A stretch of DNA of 64,000 nt, from assembly GCA_963741615.1 (NCBI GenBank), contig CAVUIU010000011.1:52843-116842 (forward strand), written 5' to 3'. Under the pieces are notes generated by a model. That model did no database searches, was not told where the DNA came from, and saw nothing but the letters and a program-made list of their open reading frames with translations. Position 1 is the stretch's first letter. Each line of letters starts with the position of its first letter. This stretch comes from UBA9676 sp963741615 (GTDB lineage: Bacteria; Actinomycetota; Actinomycetes; Streptosporangiales; Streptosporangiaceae). Below, in pieces: positions 8,039-16,123 of the stretch. A program made the position numbers and the translations under genes.

Positions 8039-9355
8039 GTGAGCCACAGCCACGGGGTGGACAGTGAAGTTGGCCGGCTGCGGACGGTGCTCGCTCACCG
8101 CCCGGGTGCCGAGTTGAGGCGGATCACGCCACGCACCAGTGACGGGCTGCTCTTCGCCGGGCTGCCCTGGGTCAGCCGGGCACAGCAGGAGCATGACACG
8201 CTGGCCCAGGCCCTTCGTGACCATGACGTGGACGTGCTGTACGTCACGGAGATACTCCAGGATGCGCTGGAGTACCCGGCGGCCCGCGGGGAGGCCGTCG
8301 ATGCCGCGGTCAGTGACCCGCGGCTGGGTGAGCAGCTGCGGATGGACCTGCGCCATCACCTCGCGGGGCTGGACCCGGAGGAGCTGGCGCAGGCGCTGGT
8401 GGCCGGCCTGACGATAGGCGAGTTCAGGACCGGGCGGGGCCTGGTCTATGGCCTGCTCGACCGGCACGACTACGTGCTCGACCCGCTGCCAAACCTGCTG
8501 TTCACCAGGGATTCCAGCGTGTGGATCGGGTCGGCTGCGGTGGTGGCCAGCCTGCCCGGCCCGGCCCGGCGCCGGGAGTGCGCGCTGATCCGGATCCTCT
8601 ACAGCCATCACCCCCGTTTCGCCGGCACGCACTGCGTCTACGGGCCGGACCTGGAGCAGCTCGACGGCGGGGACGTGCTCCAGCTCGCGCCCGGGGTGGT
8701 TGCGGTGGGCATCGGCGGACGGACCACCGCCGCGGGAGCGGAGCGCCTCGCCCGCCGCCTGTTCGAGCAGGGCCTGGCGGGTACCGTGCTGGCGGTGCCG
8801 GTGACCGGGCCGTCGGCACCGCCCGGCGGCGCCCACCTGGACACCCTGTGCACGGTGATCGACGTGGGCACCGTGCTGATGTTCCCGGCGCTTGCCTACC
8901 TGCTGCGCGCGCACACCATCACGCCCGGTGAGGACGGGCTCCGGGTTTCCCGCCCGCGGCCCTTCCTGGACGCGGCGGCACAGGCGATGGGCGTCGACGC
9001 GGTGACGGTGATCAGTACCGGGCTCGATCCGCCCGCCACGTCCAGGCAGCAGTGGGACGACGGCAGCAACGCGCTGGTGATCGCGCCCGGCCTCGTTGTC
9101 AGCCACGAGCGCAACACCGAAACCCACGTCCGGCTCGAGGACGCGGGGATCGAGGTGATCAAGGTGCCCGGCAGCGAGCTCGGCAGCGGCCGGGGCGGCC
9201 CGAGGTGCATGTCGTGCGCGGTCAGCCGCGATCCGCTGGCGGTGCAGGAAGAGCCCGCCACCCCGGCCCGTGTCCCGGAGGCCCACCGGGACGCCCCCGT
9301 CGCCCCGGTGGGTTCGGCCACGCTGGTCCCGGCCGCCACGTCCGTGCTCGGCTGA
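8039..9355 (+). CDS. arcA: Arginine deiminase
   Basis: About 438 residues. It hydrolyses L-arginine to citrulline and ammonia. The guanidino-modifying signatures are present: FTRDSSVWIG (about 153), DGGD (about 209), HLDT (about 268) and the catalytic cysteine in GGPRCMSCAVSRD near the C-terminus. GTG 8039 follows a G-rich ribosome site and gives the family's usual N-terminus (SEVGRLRTVLAHRPG). A second Cys sits three residues after the catalytic one. The C-terminus carries about 35 extra residues rich in Pro/Ala/Val. Ornithine transcarbamylase, carbamate kinase and an arginine/ornithine antiporter are not adjacent, so it is an orphan arcA in this window. Confidence 0.93.
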   Translation: MSHSHGVDSEVGRLRTVLAHRPGAELRRITPRTSDGLLFAGLPWVSRAQQEHDTLAQALRDHDVDVLYVTEILQDALEYPAARGEAVDAAVSDPRLGEQLRMDLRHHLAGLDPEELAQALVAGLTIGEFRTGRGLVYGLLDRHDYVLDPLPNLLFTRDSSVWIGSAAVVASLPGPARRRECALIRILYSHHPRFAGTHCVYGPDLEQLDGGDVLQLAPGVVAVGIGGRTTAAGAERLARRLFEQGLAGTVLAVPVTGPSAPPGGAHLDTLCTVIDVGTVLMFPALAYLLRAHTITPGEDGLRVSRPRPFLDAAAQAMGVDAVTVISTGLDPPATSRQQWDDGSNALVIAPGLVVSHERNTETHVRLEDAGIEVIKVPGSELGSGRGGPRCMSCAVSRDPLAVQEEPATPARVPEAHRDAPVAPVGSATLVPAATSVLG

Positions 9356-9459
9356 GCCAGGGCAAGACATCGCCGGGCAGCGCGCTGCGGCCTGCCCACG
9401 GCCGCCGCGTCCGGCGGAGGCTATGGTCCGCGGCGTCCCGGACCGGTAAGGTGCGGCAC

Positions 9460-9798
9460 GTGGAGCTACGAGCCTCGAGCCGGTCCCAGGGTGATCACAC
9501 CATCGTGACCCTTGCTGGTGAGATCGACCTCTACACCGCCCCGCGGTTGCAGAGCGAGCTGAGCGCGGCGATGCGATCGGCCGATCCCGTCCTGGTCGTG
9601 GTGGACATGTCAGGGGTCGAGTTCTGCGACTCCACCGGGATGAACGTCCTGCTCGCCGCCCACCGGCAGGCCTCCGAGCGGGGCGGCGATCTTTCACTCG
9701 CAGCGCCGCGCGCGGCTGTCCGCAAGATCCTGGAGGTCACCGGCCTGGCGTCGGTTTTCACCGTCCACGACGACCTCGCCACGCTGACCGGCCCGTAA
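9460..9798 (+). CDS. STAS-domain anti-sigma factor antagonist
   Basis: A single STAS domain of about 112 residues: GEIDLYTAPRL, then VVDMSGVEFCDSTGMNVLL. The Ser-Thr in CDSTG is where SpoIIAA-type antagonists are phosphorylated by their cognate HATPase kinase. GTG 9460 is chosen because AAGGTG stands six bases ahead; GTG 9451 is possible. It lies 13 bp before the GT2 gene and 1.5 kb after the SpoIIAB-like gene, so the three may share regulation, but a direct partnership is inference. Confidence 0.85.
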   Translation: MELRASSRSQGDHTIVTLAGEIDLYTAPRLQSELSAAMRSADPVLVVVDMSGVEFCDSTGMNVLLAAHRQASERGGDLSLAAPRAAVRKILEVTGLASVFTVHDDLATLTGP

Positions 9799-9811
9799 CG
9801 AGGATCGGCCC

Positions 9812-10549
9812 ATGGTGCCGAGCGGTGACGTGGCCGTCATCATCCCTGCCAGGAATGAATCCGACCGCATCCGGGCGACCGTGACCGGGGCCGCCCGGCT
9901 GCCGGGGGTTGACCTGGTGCTGGTGGTGGACGACGGCTCCAGGGATGGCACCGCCGCCGCGGCGCAGGAAGCGGGTGCGTCCGTGGTCCGCCACTCCCGC
10001 AGCCGCGGCAAGGCCGCGGCGATGGAGAGCGGCGCGGAAGCGGTCCGGCTGCTCGAGACACGTGATCACCGCGGCGAGCCGCGCCACCTGCTGTTCCTCG
10101 ACGGCGATCTCGGCCAGACCGCCGGCGGGGCGGCGCCACTGGCCGAGCCGGTACGGGCCGGCGAGGCCGACATGACCATCGCGGTGTTCACCGACCGGGT
10201 CAGGCAGGGCGGCCACGGATTCGTTGTCGCGCTCTCCGGCGCGGGCATCGAGCGGGCAACCGGGTGGCGGCCCGCCCAGCCGCTCAACGGGCAGCGCTGC
10301 CTGACCAGGGCCGCGTTCGAGGCCGCCCGGCCGCTGGCACCCGGGTTCGGCGTGGAGACTGCGCTCACCATCGACCTGCTGCGCCGCGGTCTGCGGGTGC
10401 GGGAGGTCGAGGTCCAGCTGGCGCACCGCGCCACCGGCACCGACTGGCGGGCCCAGGTTCACCGCGCCCGGCAGTTCGCCGATGTCGCCCGGGCGCTGGC
10501 GGCCCGCCAGGCGGTCGTCCCGCACCGCCCACGCGCCCTGGCAGGATGA
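9812..10549 (+). CDS. Family 2 glycosyltransferase
   Basis: This 245-residue protein is a GT-A fold glycosyltransferase. It begins with the nucleotide-binding strand VAVIIPARNES, followed by VLVVDDGSRDGT (about 32) and the metal-binding LFLDGDLG (about 93, DXD position). There is no TM segment, so it probably acts at the inner membrane face or in the cytosol. The family includes dolichol-phosphate-mannose-synthase-like and glucosyl-3-phosphoglycerate-synthase-like enzymes; the substrate cannot be assigned. It ends five bases before pheA and starts 13 bp after the STAS gene, so co-transcription is likely. Confidence 0.85.
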   Translation: MVPSGDVAVIIPARNESDRIRATVTGAARLPGVDLVLVVDDGSRDGTAAAAQEAGASVVRHSRSRGKAAAMESGAEAVRLLETRDHRGEPRHLLFLDGDLGQTAGGAAPLAEPVRAGEADMTIAVFTDRVRQGGHGFVVALSGAGIERATGWRPAQPLNGQRCLTRAAFEAARPLAPGFGVETALTIDLLRRGLRVREVEVQLAHRATGTDWRAQVHRARQFADVARALAARQAVVPHRPRALAG

Positions 10550-10554
10550 GGGCC

Positions 10555-11478
10555 ATGCCAGTTCGTTATGCATATCTGGGGCCCGAGGGCACCTTCACCG
10601 AAGCCGCCCTCGTGGAGTTCGATCCGTCGGCGCGGGAGGAGGCGTTGCCCTGCGCGAGCATCCCGGCCACGCTGGACGCCGTGCGGGCAGGGGCGGCCGA
10701 GCGCGCCATCGTGCCGATCGAGAACTCGGTCGAAGGCGCGGTCACCGCCACCCTTGACGAGCTCGCCGCCGGGCCGGATCTGGCCATCGGCGCGGAGCTG
10801 CTCCTCCCCGTGACGTTCGCCCTGCTGGGCAGGGAAGGCACGGGACTGGCGGACATCAAGACGGTCGGCGGCCACCCACAGGCGCAGCCGCAGTGCCGGC
10901 GCTGGCTCGCGCGGCACCTGCCGGACGCGGAATGGCTCCCGGTGTCCTCGAACGCCGAAGCCGCGCGCCAGGCCGCCGACGGGCAGATCGACGCCGCGCT
11001 GGCAGGGGCGTTCGCCGCCAGCCGGTATGGGCTGGCCGTGCTGGCCAGCGAGGTGAACGACGTGCCGGACGCGGTCACCCGGTTCGTGGTGGTGAGCCGG
11101 CCGGGCCCGGTGCCGGCCGCCACCGGCGCCGACCGGACCTCGCTGGTGGCCTTCCTCCGGGAAGACCACCCGGGCGCGCTGATGGAACTGCTCACCGAGT
11201 TCGCGGTCCGCGGCATCAACCTCACCCGGATCGAGTCCAGGCCGACCGGGGACGGGCTGGGCAGGTACTGCTTCTCCATCGACTGCGAGGGCCATCTCGA
11301 CGACGCCCGGGTCGGCGAGGCGCTGATGGGCCTGCGCCGGGTCTGCGCCGACGTCAGGTTCCTCGGCAGCTACCCGCGCCGCGACGGCGGGCGCACCCAG
11401 GTCCGCACCGGCACCTCCGATGGCGAGTTCGCCCAGGCGGCCGCCTGGCTCGGGCGCCTGCGTTACGGCCGGGTATAG
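10555..11478 (+). CDS. pheA: Prephenate dehydratase
   Basis: A 307-residue monofunctional prephenate dehydratase that converts prephenate to phenylpyruvate in phenylalanine synthesis. The catalytic domain starts with YLGPEGTFTEAA and contains the IENSVEGAV motif and the catalytic TRF triad (DAVTRFVVV, about 177-185). A C-terminal ACT domain (LVAFLREDHPGAL, then ESRPTGDGLG) is the phenylalanine feedback site. ATG 10555 follows GGATGAGG at a good distance and lies just after the GT2 stop. The ~35-residue extension after the ACT domain is unremarkable. Confidence 0.95.
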   Translation: MPVRYAYLGPEGTFTEAALVEFDPSAREEALPCASIPATLDAVRAGAAERAIVPIENSVEGAVTATLDELAAGPDLAIGAELLLPVTFALLGREGTGLADIKTVGGHPQAQPQCRRWLARHLPDAEWLPVSSNAEAARQAADGQIDAALAGAFAASRYGLAVLASEVNDVPDAVTRFVVVSRPGPVPAATGADRTSLVAFLREDHPGALMELLTEFAVRGINLTRIESRPTGDGLGRYCFSIDCEGHLDDARVGEALMGLRRVCADVRFLGSYPRRDGGRTQVRTGTSDGEFAQAAAWLGRLRYGRV

Positions 11479-11492
11479 CCCGGGCCGCCACC

Positions 11493-12035
11493 CTAGAGAT
11501 ACGGGCCCGAGGACCGTGGCGGCTGCGCCGCTGCTTCTTCGGCGGTCCCTGGCACGATGCCGGGCGGCAGCGCGCGGCGCATCTGCTCGAGCTGCGCCCG
11601 GGCGGCCATCTGCTGCGCGAACAGCGTGGTCTGGATGCCGTGGAACAGACCCTCCAGCCAGCCCACCAGCTGGGCCTGCGCGATCCGCAGCTCGGCCTCG
11701 CTGGGCGTGTCGCCCTCAGCGAAGGGCAGGGACAGCCGTTCGAGCTCGGCGACCAGTTCCGGGGCCAGGCCGTCTTCCAGCTCCTTGATGGAACTCTGGT
11801 GGATCTCGGCCAGCCGCGCCCGGCTCTTCTCATCCAGCGGAGCGGCCCGGACTTCGTCCAGCAGCTGGCGGATCATGCTGCCGATCCTCATCACCTTGGC
11901 AGGCTGTTCCACCATCTCGACCACGGGCCGCTCGCCGCCGGCCTCGGCCCCGCCACCCTCGACGGCCACGCCGTCGGGGCCCACGACGACGATCTTGCCG
12001 CTCGGCTCCTCGTCCTGATCCGTCTGGTCGCTCAT
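11493..12035 (-). CDS. bpa: Bacterial proteasome activator
   Basis: About 180 residues. It is the ATP-independent ring activator that opens the 20S proteasome gate in Actinobacteria, also called PafE. The characteristic core is present: VEQPAKVMRIGSMIRQLLDE, IKELEDGLAPEL, AQLVGWLEGLFHGIQT and FAQQMAARAQLEQMR. The C-terminus ends SGPYL. The family needs a C-terminal HbYX-like tail (GQYL in the mycobacterial protein) to dock on the proteasome, and here it reads GPYL. ATG 12035 is chosen because the family begins about here; the frame is open 12 codons further. It converges with pheA. Confidence 0.93.
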   Translation of the reverse strand: MSDQTDQDEEPSGKIVVVGPDGVAVEGGGAEAGGERPVVEMVEQPAKVMRIGSMIRQLLDEVRAAPLDEKSRARLAEIHQSSIKELEDGLAPELVAELERLSLPFAEGDTPSEAELRIAQAQLVGWLEGLFHGIQTTLFAQQMAARAQLEQMRRALPPGIVPGTAEEAAAQPPRSSGPYL

Positions 12036-12104
12036 GGTCCTAGTCTGTCCCCTTCCAGATAGTTGCCGCACCCGGGGGCCGGTGGGCCGGCCCAGCCGGC
12101 CAGC

Positions 12105-13082
12105 TCAGTTGACCAGCAAGATCTTTCCCACGTGCGTACCCTCATCCAGCAGCCGGTGGGCGGCGGCCGCCTCGGCCATCGGCAGTGCCGCCTCGATCAC
12201 CGGCCGCACCTGGCCGGCGTCGATGAGCGGCCAGACCTGCTCCCGGACCCCGGCGACGATCGAGGCCTTCTCCTGCGCCGGCCGGGCGCGCAGGGTGGAC
12301 CCGAGGACGCCGGCACGTTTGCGCATCAGCATCCGGAGGTCCAGCTCGGCCCTGGTGCCGCCCTGGGTCGCGACCACCGCCAGCCGCCCCCCGGTGGCCA
12401 GGGCCGTCAGGTTCCGTGCGAGGTAGGGGGCACCCATGATGTCCAGGATCACGTCAGCGCCGCGGCCGCCGGTGAAGGCGTCCACGGCCGCCACGAAGTC
12501 GTCTTGTGCGTAGGAAACCGCCAGGTCGGCGCCCAGTTCGGTGCAGCGCTCCAGTTTCGCCGGGGTACCGGCGGTGCACACCACCCGCGCGCCGGACGAT
12601 TTCGCCAGCTGGATCGCCATCGTCCCGATCCCGCCTGCCCCGCCATGCACCAGGATCGTCTCGCCGGATGCCAGGTGCGCCTGCTGGAAGACGTTCGCAT
12701 ACACCGTGCAGGCGGACTCGGGCAGCCCGGCGGCGTCGGTCAGGGTGACGCCGTCCGGGATCGGCAGCAACTGGCCCTGCGGCACGGCGACCCGCTCGGC
12801 GTAGCCGCCGCCCCCGAGCAGGGCGCAGACCTCGTCGCCGGGCCGCCAGCCGGTCACCCCGGGACCGACCGCGCTGATCCGCCCCGAGCACTCCAGGCCC
12901 GGGTAGGGCGGAGCGCCCGGCGGCGGCGGGTACTGCCCCATGCGCTGCATCACGTCAGCCCGGTTCACCCCGGCAGCGGCCACATCCACGATCACCTCGC
13001 CGGCGCCGGGCACGGGGTCGGGCACCTCTTCCAGGCTGAGCACGTCCGGCCCACCGGGGCTGGTGATGACGATGGCGCGCAT
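12105..13082 (-). CDS. NAD(P)H-quinone oxidoreductase, zinc-independent MDR family
   Basis: A 325-residue medium-chain dehydrogenase of the quinone oxidoreductase/PIG3 subgroup. It has the N-terminal GroES-like fold (AAGVNRADVMQRMGQYPPPP) and a Rossmann domain with ILVHGGAGGIGTMAIQLAK (about 143). It lacks the Cys cluster of the structural zinc and the catalytic zinc ligands, which places it among zinc-free NADPH:quinone reductases. The likely role is cytosolic one- or two-electron reduction of quinones or enones. The start is the first ATG and encodes the family's MRAIVITSPGGPDVL. Confidence 0.9.
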   Translation of the reverse strand: MRAIVITSPGGPDVLSLEEVPDPVPGAGEVIVDVAAAGVNRADVMQRMGQYPPPPGAPPYPGLECSGRISAVGPGVTGWRPGDEVCALLGGGGYAERVAVPQGQLLPIPDGVTLTDAAGLPESACTVYANVFQQAHLASGETILVHGGAGGIGTMAIQLAKSSGARVVCTAGTPAKLERCTELGADLAVSYAQDDFVAAVDAFTGGRGADVILDIMGAPYLARNLTALATGGRLAVVATQGGTRAELDLRMLMRKRAGVLGSTLRARPAQEKASIVAGVREQVWPLIDAGQVRPVIEAALPMAEAAAAHRLLDEGTHVGKILLVN

Positions 13083-13245
13083 GGGCTGCTCCTGGCAGAG
13101 GCGGTGGCGACGGTACAGGCGACTGCAAACTGTGGCGGGGGGTGTGCCAGCCGTATCCGGTGTCCTACCCTCGGGAATGAGAGACGTTCATCCGGCCTTG
13201 TCGGGCACGCCATTCTCCTACCGATCAGAGCTGAGGGGAACGACC

Positions 13246-14622
13246 TTGGCCAATCATGAGCAGGACGAGACGGCGGGGACGGGGCCAGTCCGGCCTGCCG
13301 GGACCGAGGAGCACGACCGCGAGGACGCAGGCACGTTCCGGTGGCCGTCAACCGGTCTGCCCAGGCTGTTCGGCCAGCAGTTAGCCGAAGGGGAGGAACA
13401 GCCGGGTTCCGGTCCCGGCAGCCCGCCCCCGGCCGGGCAGGCCGCCAGCCGGGAGCAAGCATCAGGCCCGCAGGAACGGGCCGCCGAGCCGGCCGGACCT
13501 GCCGTCGCCGGAGGGCCGGCCGAGGCATACGGTGCGGCCGCGGCCTACGGGCCTGGGGAGTACGACCCGCCGGACGGGTACCCGATGGCCGAATACGGCA
13601 CCGGTGCCGCCGAGGATCCGATCCTGGAGCCGCTTTCGTTACCGGCCGAGGCGCCGCCGCACTGGCGGCACGCCGAGACCGCCGACAGCCTCACCGCCGA
13701 CCTGCTCCTGCCGGGCCGGCACGCCGCGCCTCCGCTGGGCTGGCGCCGGGTGATCTACCAGGCCACCGGGGGCCTGGTGCGCCCATCGCAATCCCCGGCG
13801 GAAATGCGGCGCCGTGAGCTGGTCGCCCGGGCGTGCACCCCGGTCTCGGGTGGCCACCACCGGGTCGCTGTGCTGAGCCTGAAGGGCGGCGTCGGCAAGA
13901 CCACCACCGTCATGGGCCTGGGTTCCACACTGGCCTCGTTGCGCGGTGACCGGGTGATCGCCGTGGACGCCAACCCGGACCGGGGGACCCTGTCGGACAA
14001 GCTGCGGCTGGAGACCGCGGCGACCGTCCGCGACCTGCTCAACGAGCGCGAGCAGATCCAGCGGTACGCGGATGTGCGGGCCTTCACCACCCAGGCGGCG
14101 AGCAGGCTCGAAGTGCTCGCTTCGGACCGCGACCCGACCGTCTCGGTCGCGTTCAGCGACCAGGACTACCAGGACGTGTCGCAGGTGCTCGAGCACTACT
14201 ACTCGATCTGCATCACCGACTGCGGCACCGGCCTGCTCCACTCGGCGATGGCCGGAGTGCTGGGCCTGGCTGACCAGATCGTGCTGGTCAGCTCCCCGTC
14301 GGTGGACGGTGCCCGTAGCGCGAGCGCCACCTTGGACTGGCTGCAGGCGCATGGCCACGGCGACCTGGTGCGGGACGCGGTCGTCGTCTTGTCGGTGATC
14401 CGCCCACGCAGCAAGAGCACGGTCGATCTCGGGCGGCTGGAACAGCATTTCGCGACCCGCTGCCGGGCAGTGGTCCGGATTCCCTACGATGCCCACCTGG
14501 AAGAGGGCGCCGAGGTGGACCTCGCCCAGCTGAGCAAGGCGACGGCCGACGCCTACCTCGCGCTCGCCGCGGAGGTCGGCGACGGCTTCAGCTGGCCACG
14601 CCGCTCCGCCGTGGCCACCTGA
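13246..14622 (+). CDS. MinD/ParA-like ATPase with long low-complexity N-terminus
   Basis: About 458 residues. The C-terminal 270 form a MinD/ParA-type P-loop ATPase with the deviant Walker A LKGGVGKTT (about 209), followed by VIAVDANPDRGTL. The N-terminal ~190 residues are rich in Glu, Pro, Gly and Ala and are probably disordered, as in actinobacterial chromosome-positioning or ESX-linked ATPases. TTG 13246 is the likely start: AGGGGA lies six bases before it. No parB partner or parS-like site is adjacent, so plasmid or chromosome partition is not supported, and the job is undefined. Confidence 0.8.
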   Translation: MANHEQDETAGTGPVRPAGTEEHDREDAGTFRWPSTGLPRLFGQQLAEGEEQPGSGPGSPPPAGQAASREQASGPQERAAEPAGPAVAGGPAEAYGAAAAYGPGEYDPPDGYPMAEYGTGAAEDPILEPLSLPAEAPPHWRHAETADSLTADLLLPGRHAAPPLGWRRVIYQATGGLVRPSQSPAEMRRRELVARACTPVSGGHHRVAVLSLKGGVGKTTTVMGLGSTLASLRGDRVIAVDANPDRGTLSDKLRLETAATVRDLLNEREQIQRYADVRAFTTQAASRLEVLASDRDPTVSVAFSDQDYQDVSQVLEHYYSICITDCGTGLLHSAMAGVLGLADQIVLVSSPSVDGARSASATLDWLQAHGHGDLVRDAVVVLSVIRPRSKSTVDLGRLEQHFATRCRAVVRIPYDAHLEEGAEVDLAQLSKATADAYLALAAEVGDGFSWPRRSAVAT

Positions 14623-14688
14623 GCTCGGGCGCGTTCCAGGCGGGCGAAGCCAGGCCGATGATCAGCTGCCCGACCTGGGTTCTTGTTG

Positions 14689-14777
14689 CGGAGCGGGAGG
14701 GATTCGAACCCCCGGGTCACTTGCGTGACCGGCTGCTTTCAAGGCAGCTGCAATCGACCGGACTCTGCCACCGCTCC
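14689..14777 (-). tRNA. tRNA-Ser (anticodon UGA)
   Basis: An 89-nt class II tRNA read on the minus strand. The acceptor arms GGAGCGG and CCGCTCC pair fully, with discriminator G. The anticodon loop CTTGAAA gives anticodon TGA. The long variable arm CGGTCACGCAAGTGACC marks a serine tRNA. The T loop is TTCGAAT. CCA is not encoded. It lies downstream of, and convergent with, the ParA-like gene. Confidence 0.95.
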
Positions 14778-14944
14778 AAGCCGGTGCGCTGCGGTCAGTG
14801 CGGCCGCTCGGCGTCCGTGCAGGCACTGTCTTGTCTAGTACCGGGAACCATCTGCGGCAAGGATATACAGCCAGCCGCGCGGGCGGCGGGTGGCCGGGCG
14901 CCGGGTGCGGCCCGGTGGGTAGGCTCGCGGTCGAGGAGGTCCGC

Positions 14945-15937
14945 ATGCTGCCCGCGTTCGGCTGGCAGGCAGTTCTGACCCGCTGGGAATTCGCGCCTGC
15001 CGTCACCGCCGCCGCACTGGCGGCCGGTGCGCTCTACCTGTGGGGTGCCCGGCGGGTGGGGCACCGCCATCCGGCCCGGCCGTGGCCGTGGTGGCGGACC
15101 GGCATGTTCCTGGCGGGCCTGGCCGTCGTGGTTATCGCCACGCAGAGCGGCATCGGCGCTTACGACGACGTGCTGTTCTGGGACCACATGGTCCAGCACC
15201 TGCTGCTGATCATGGTCGCGCCGCCGCTGCTGGTGGTCGGCCAGCCGTTCACGCTGCTGCTGCACGCCAGCAGGAACCCGCTGCACACCTGGGCCAAACG
15301 GGTGATGCGCTCGCGGGTGGTCGGCTTCCTCACCTGGCCGCCGTTCGGCCTCGCCCTCTACATCGCGACCGTCGCGGGAACGCACCTGACCGGCCTGACG
15401 AGGCTGATCCTCACCAACCCGGCCCTGCATAACGCGGAGCACGTGCTGTATCTGGTCGCCGGCTACCTGTTCTTCCTGCCGGTGTTCGGCCGGGAGCCGA
15501 TCCGGTGGCGGATCTCCTACCCGATCCGGATCCTCGTGCTCGTGCTGGCCATGCCGGTGGACACGTTCACCGGGCTGGTGCTGGGTTACGCGGGTTCGGG
15601 TTCCTACACCAACGGGCCGAGGCCGCCGGGGTCACCCGGGCCGGTGGCGGATGTGCACTGGGCGGGCGCGGTCATGTGGATCGGCGGGGACGCGGTCATG
15701 CTCGCGCTGATCATGCTGGTCATGCTGATGTGGAGCCGCGACGACCACGGTGTCTCGGCTTCGTCGGGCTGGCTGGAGACGGTGCGCAAGTCCCGCTTCG
15801 ACGAGGTGGTGGCGGCGGGGAGGCCGGCCGGTACCGAGACCCGCCACGGCGGCATCGACGACGACGAGCACCTTGCCGCGTATAACGCCTACCTGGCCCG
15901 GCTGAATGACCGGCCAGGCGCCGGCGGGGCTGGCTGA
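14945..15937 (+). CDS. ctaG: Cytochrome c oxidase assembly protein, caa3-type CtaG family
   Basis: A 330-residue membrane protein with about seven hydrophobic segments. It contains the family motif DHMVQHLLLIMVAPPLLVVGQP and the LHNAEHVLYLVAGYLFFLPV segment with conserved His residues. The family helps insert copper into caa3-type oxidase in Bacillus and actinobacteria. ATG 14945 follows a strong GAGGAGGT. The C-terminal ~60 residues are hydrophilic. No oxidase structural genes are near, so a broader copper role is possible. Confidence 0.87.
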   Translation: MLPAFGWQAVLTRWEFAPAVTAAALAAGALYLWGARRVGHRHPARPWPWWRTGMFLAGLAVVVIATQSGIGAYDDVLFWDHMVQHLLLIMVAPPLLVVGQPFTLLLHASRNPLHTWAKRVMRSRVVGFLTWPPFGLALYIATVAGTHLTGLTRLILTNPALHNAEHVLYLVAGYLFFLPVFGREPIRWRISYPIRILVLVLAMPVDTFTGLVLGYAGSGSYTNGPRPPGSPGPVADVHWAGAVMWIGGDAVMLALIMLVMLMWSRDDHGVSASSGWLETVRKSRFDEVVAAGRPAGTETRHGGIDDDEHLAAYNAYLARLNDRPGAGGAG

Positions 15938-15987
15938 CGGCTGCGGCCCGGGTCCCGGGGATAACAATCCGTACTCACTTGGTCATC

Positions 15988-16017
15988 GGGTTGAACCGAA
16001 CCCAGGGTCCGTCCGTA
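15988..16017 (+). promoter_or_regulatory. Possible ECF-type promoter for the secreted NHL-like gene
   Basis: GAACC (15993-15997), then 16 bases, then CGTA (16014-16017), resembles the GGAAC-N16-CGTY pattern of ECF sigma promoters. It also lies in the inverted repeat GGGTTgaaccgAACCC (15988-16003). The implied leader is about 100 nt. The -10 match is weak, so this is a suggestion only. Confidence 0.3.
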
Positions 16018-16123
16018 CTGGGGATGTGCTGGGCGTGCCGGCGGCCGGCGGTGACCGTCATCTCGGTCTACGTGCCCGCGCAGCGTGAGTCAGTAGGGGA
16101 GCGTTGAAGGGAGCACCTGACTC

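Noticed and set aside
7913..9697. 594-codon frame opposite arcA
   Set aside because: Low-complexity antisense shadow of arcA, with no domain or ribosome site.
12940..13245. Upstream extension of the ParA-like gene
   Set aside because: It overlaps the divergent quinone reductase and its start; TTG 13246 has a proper ribosome site.
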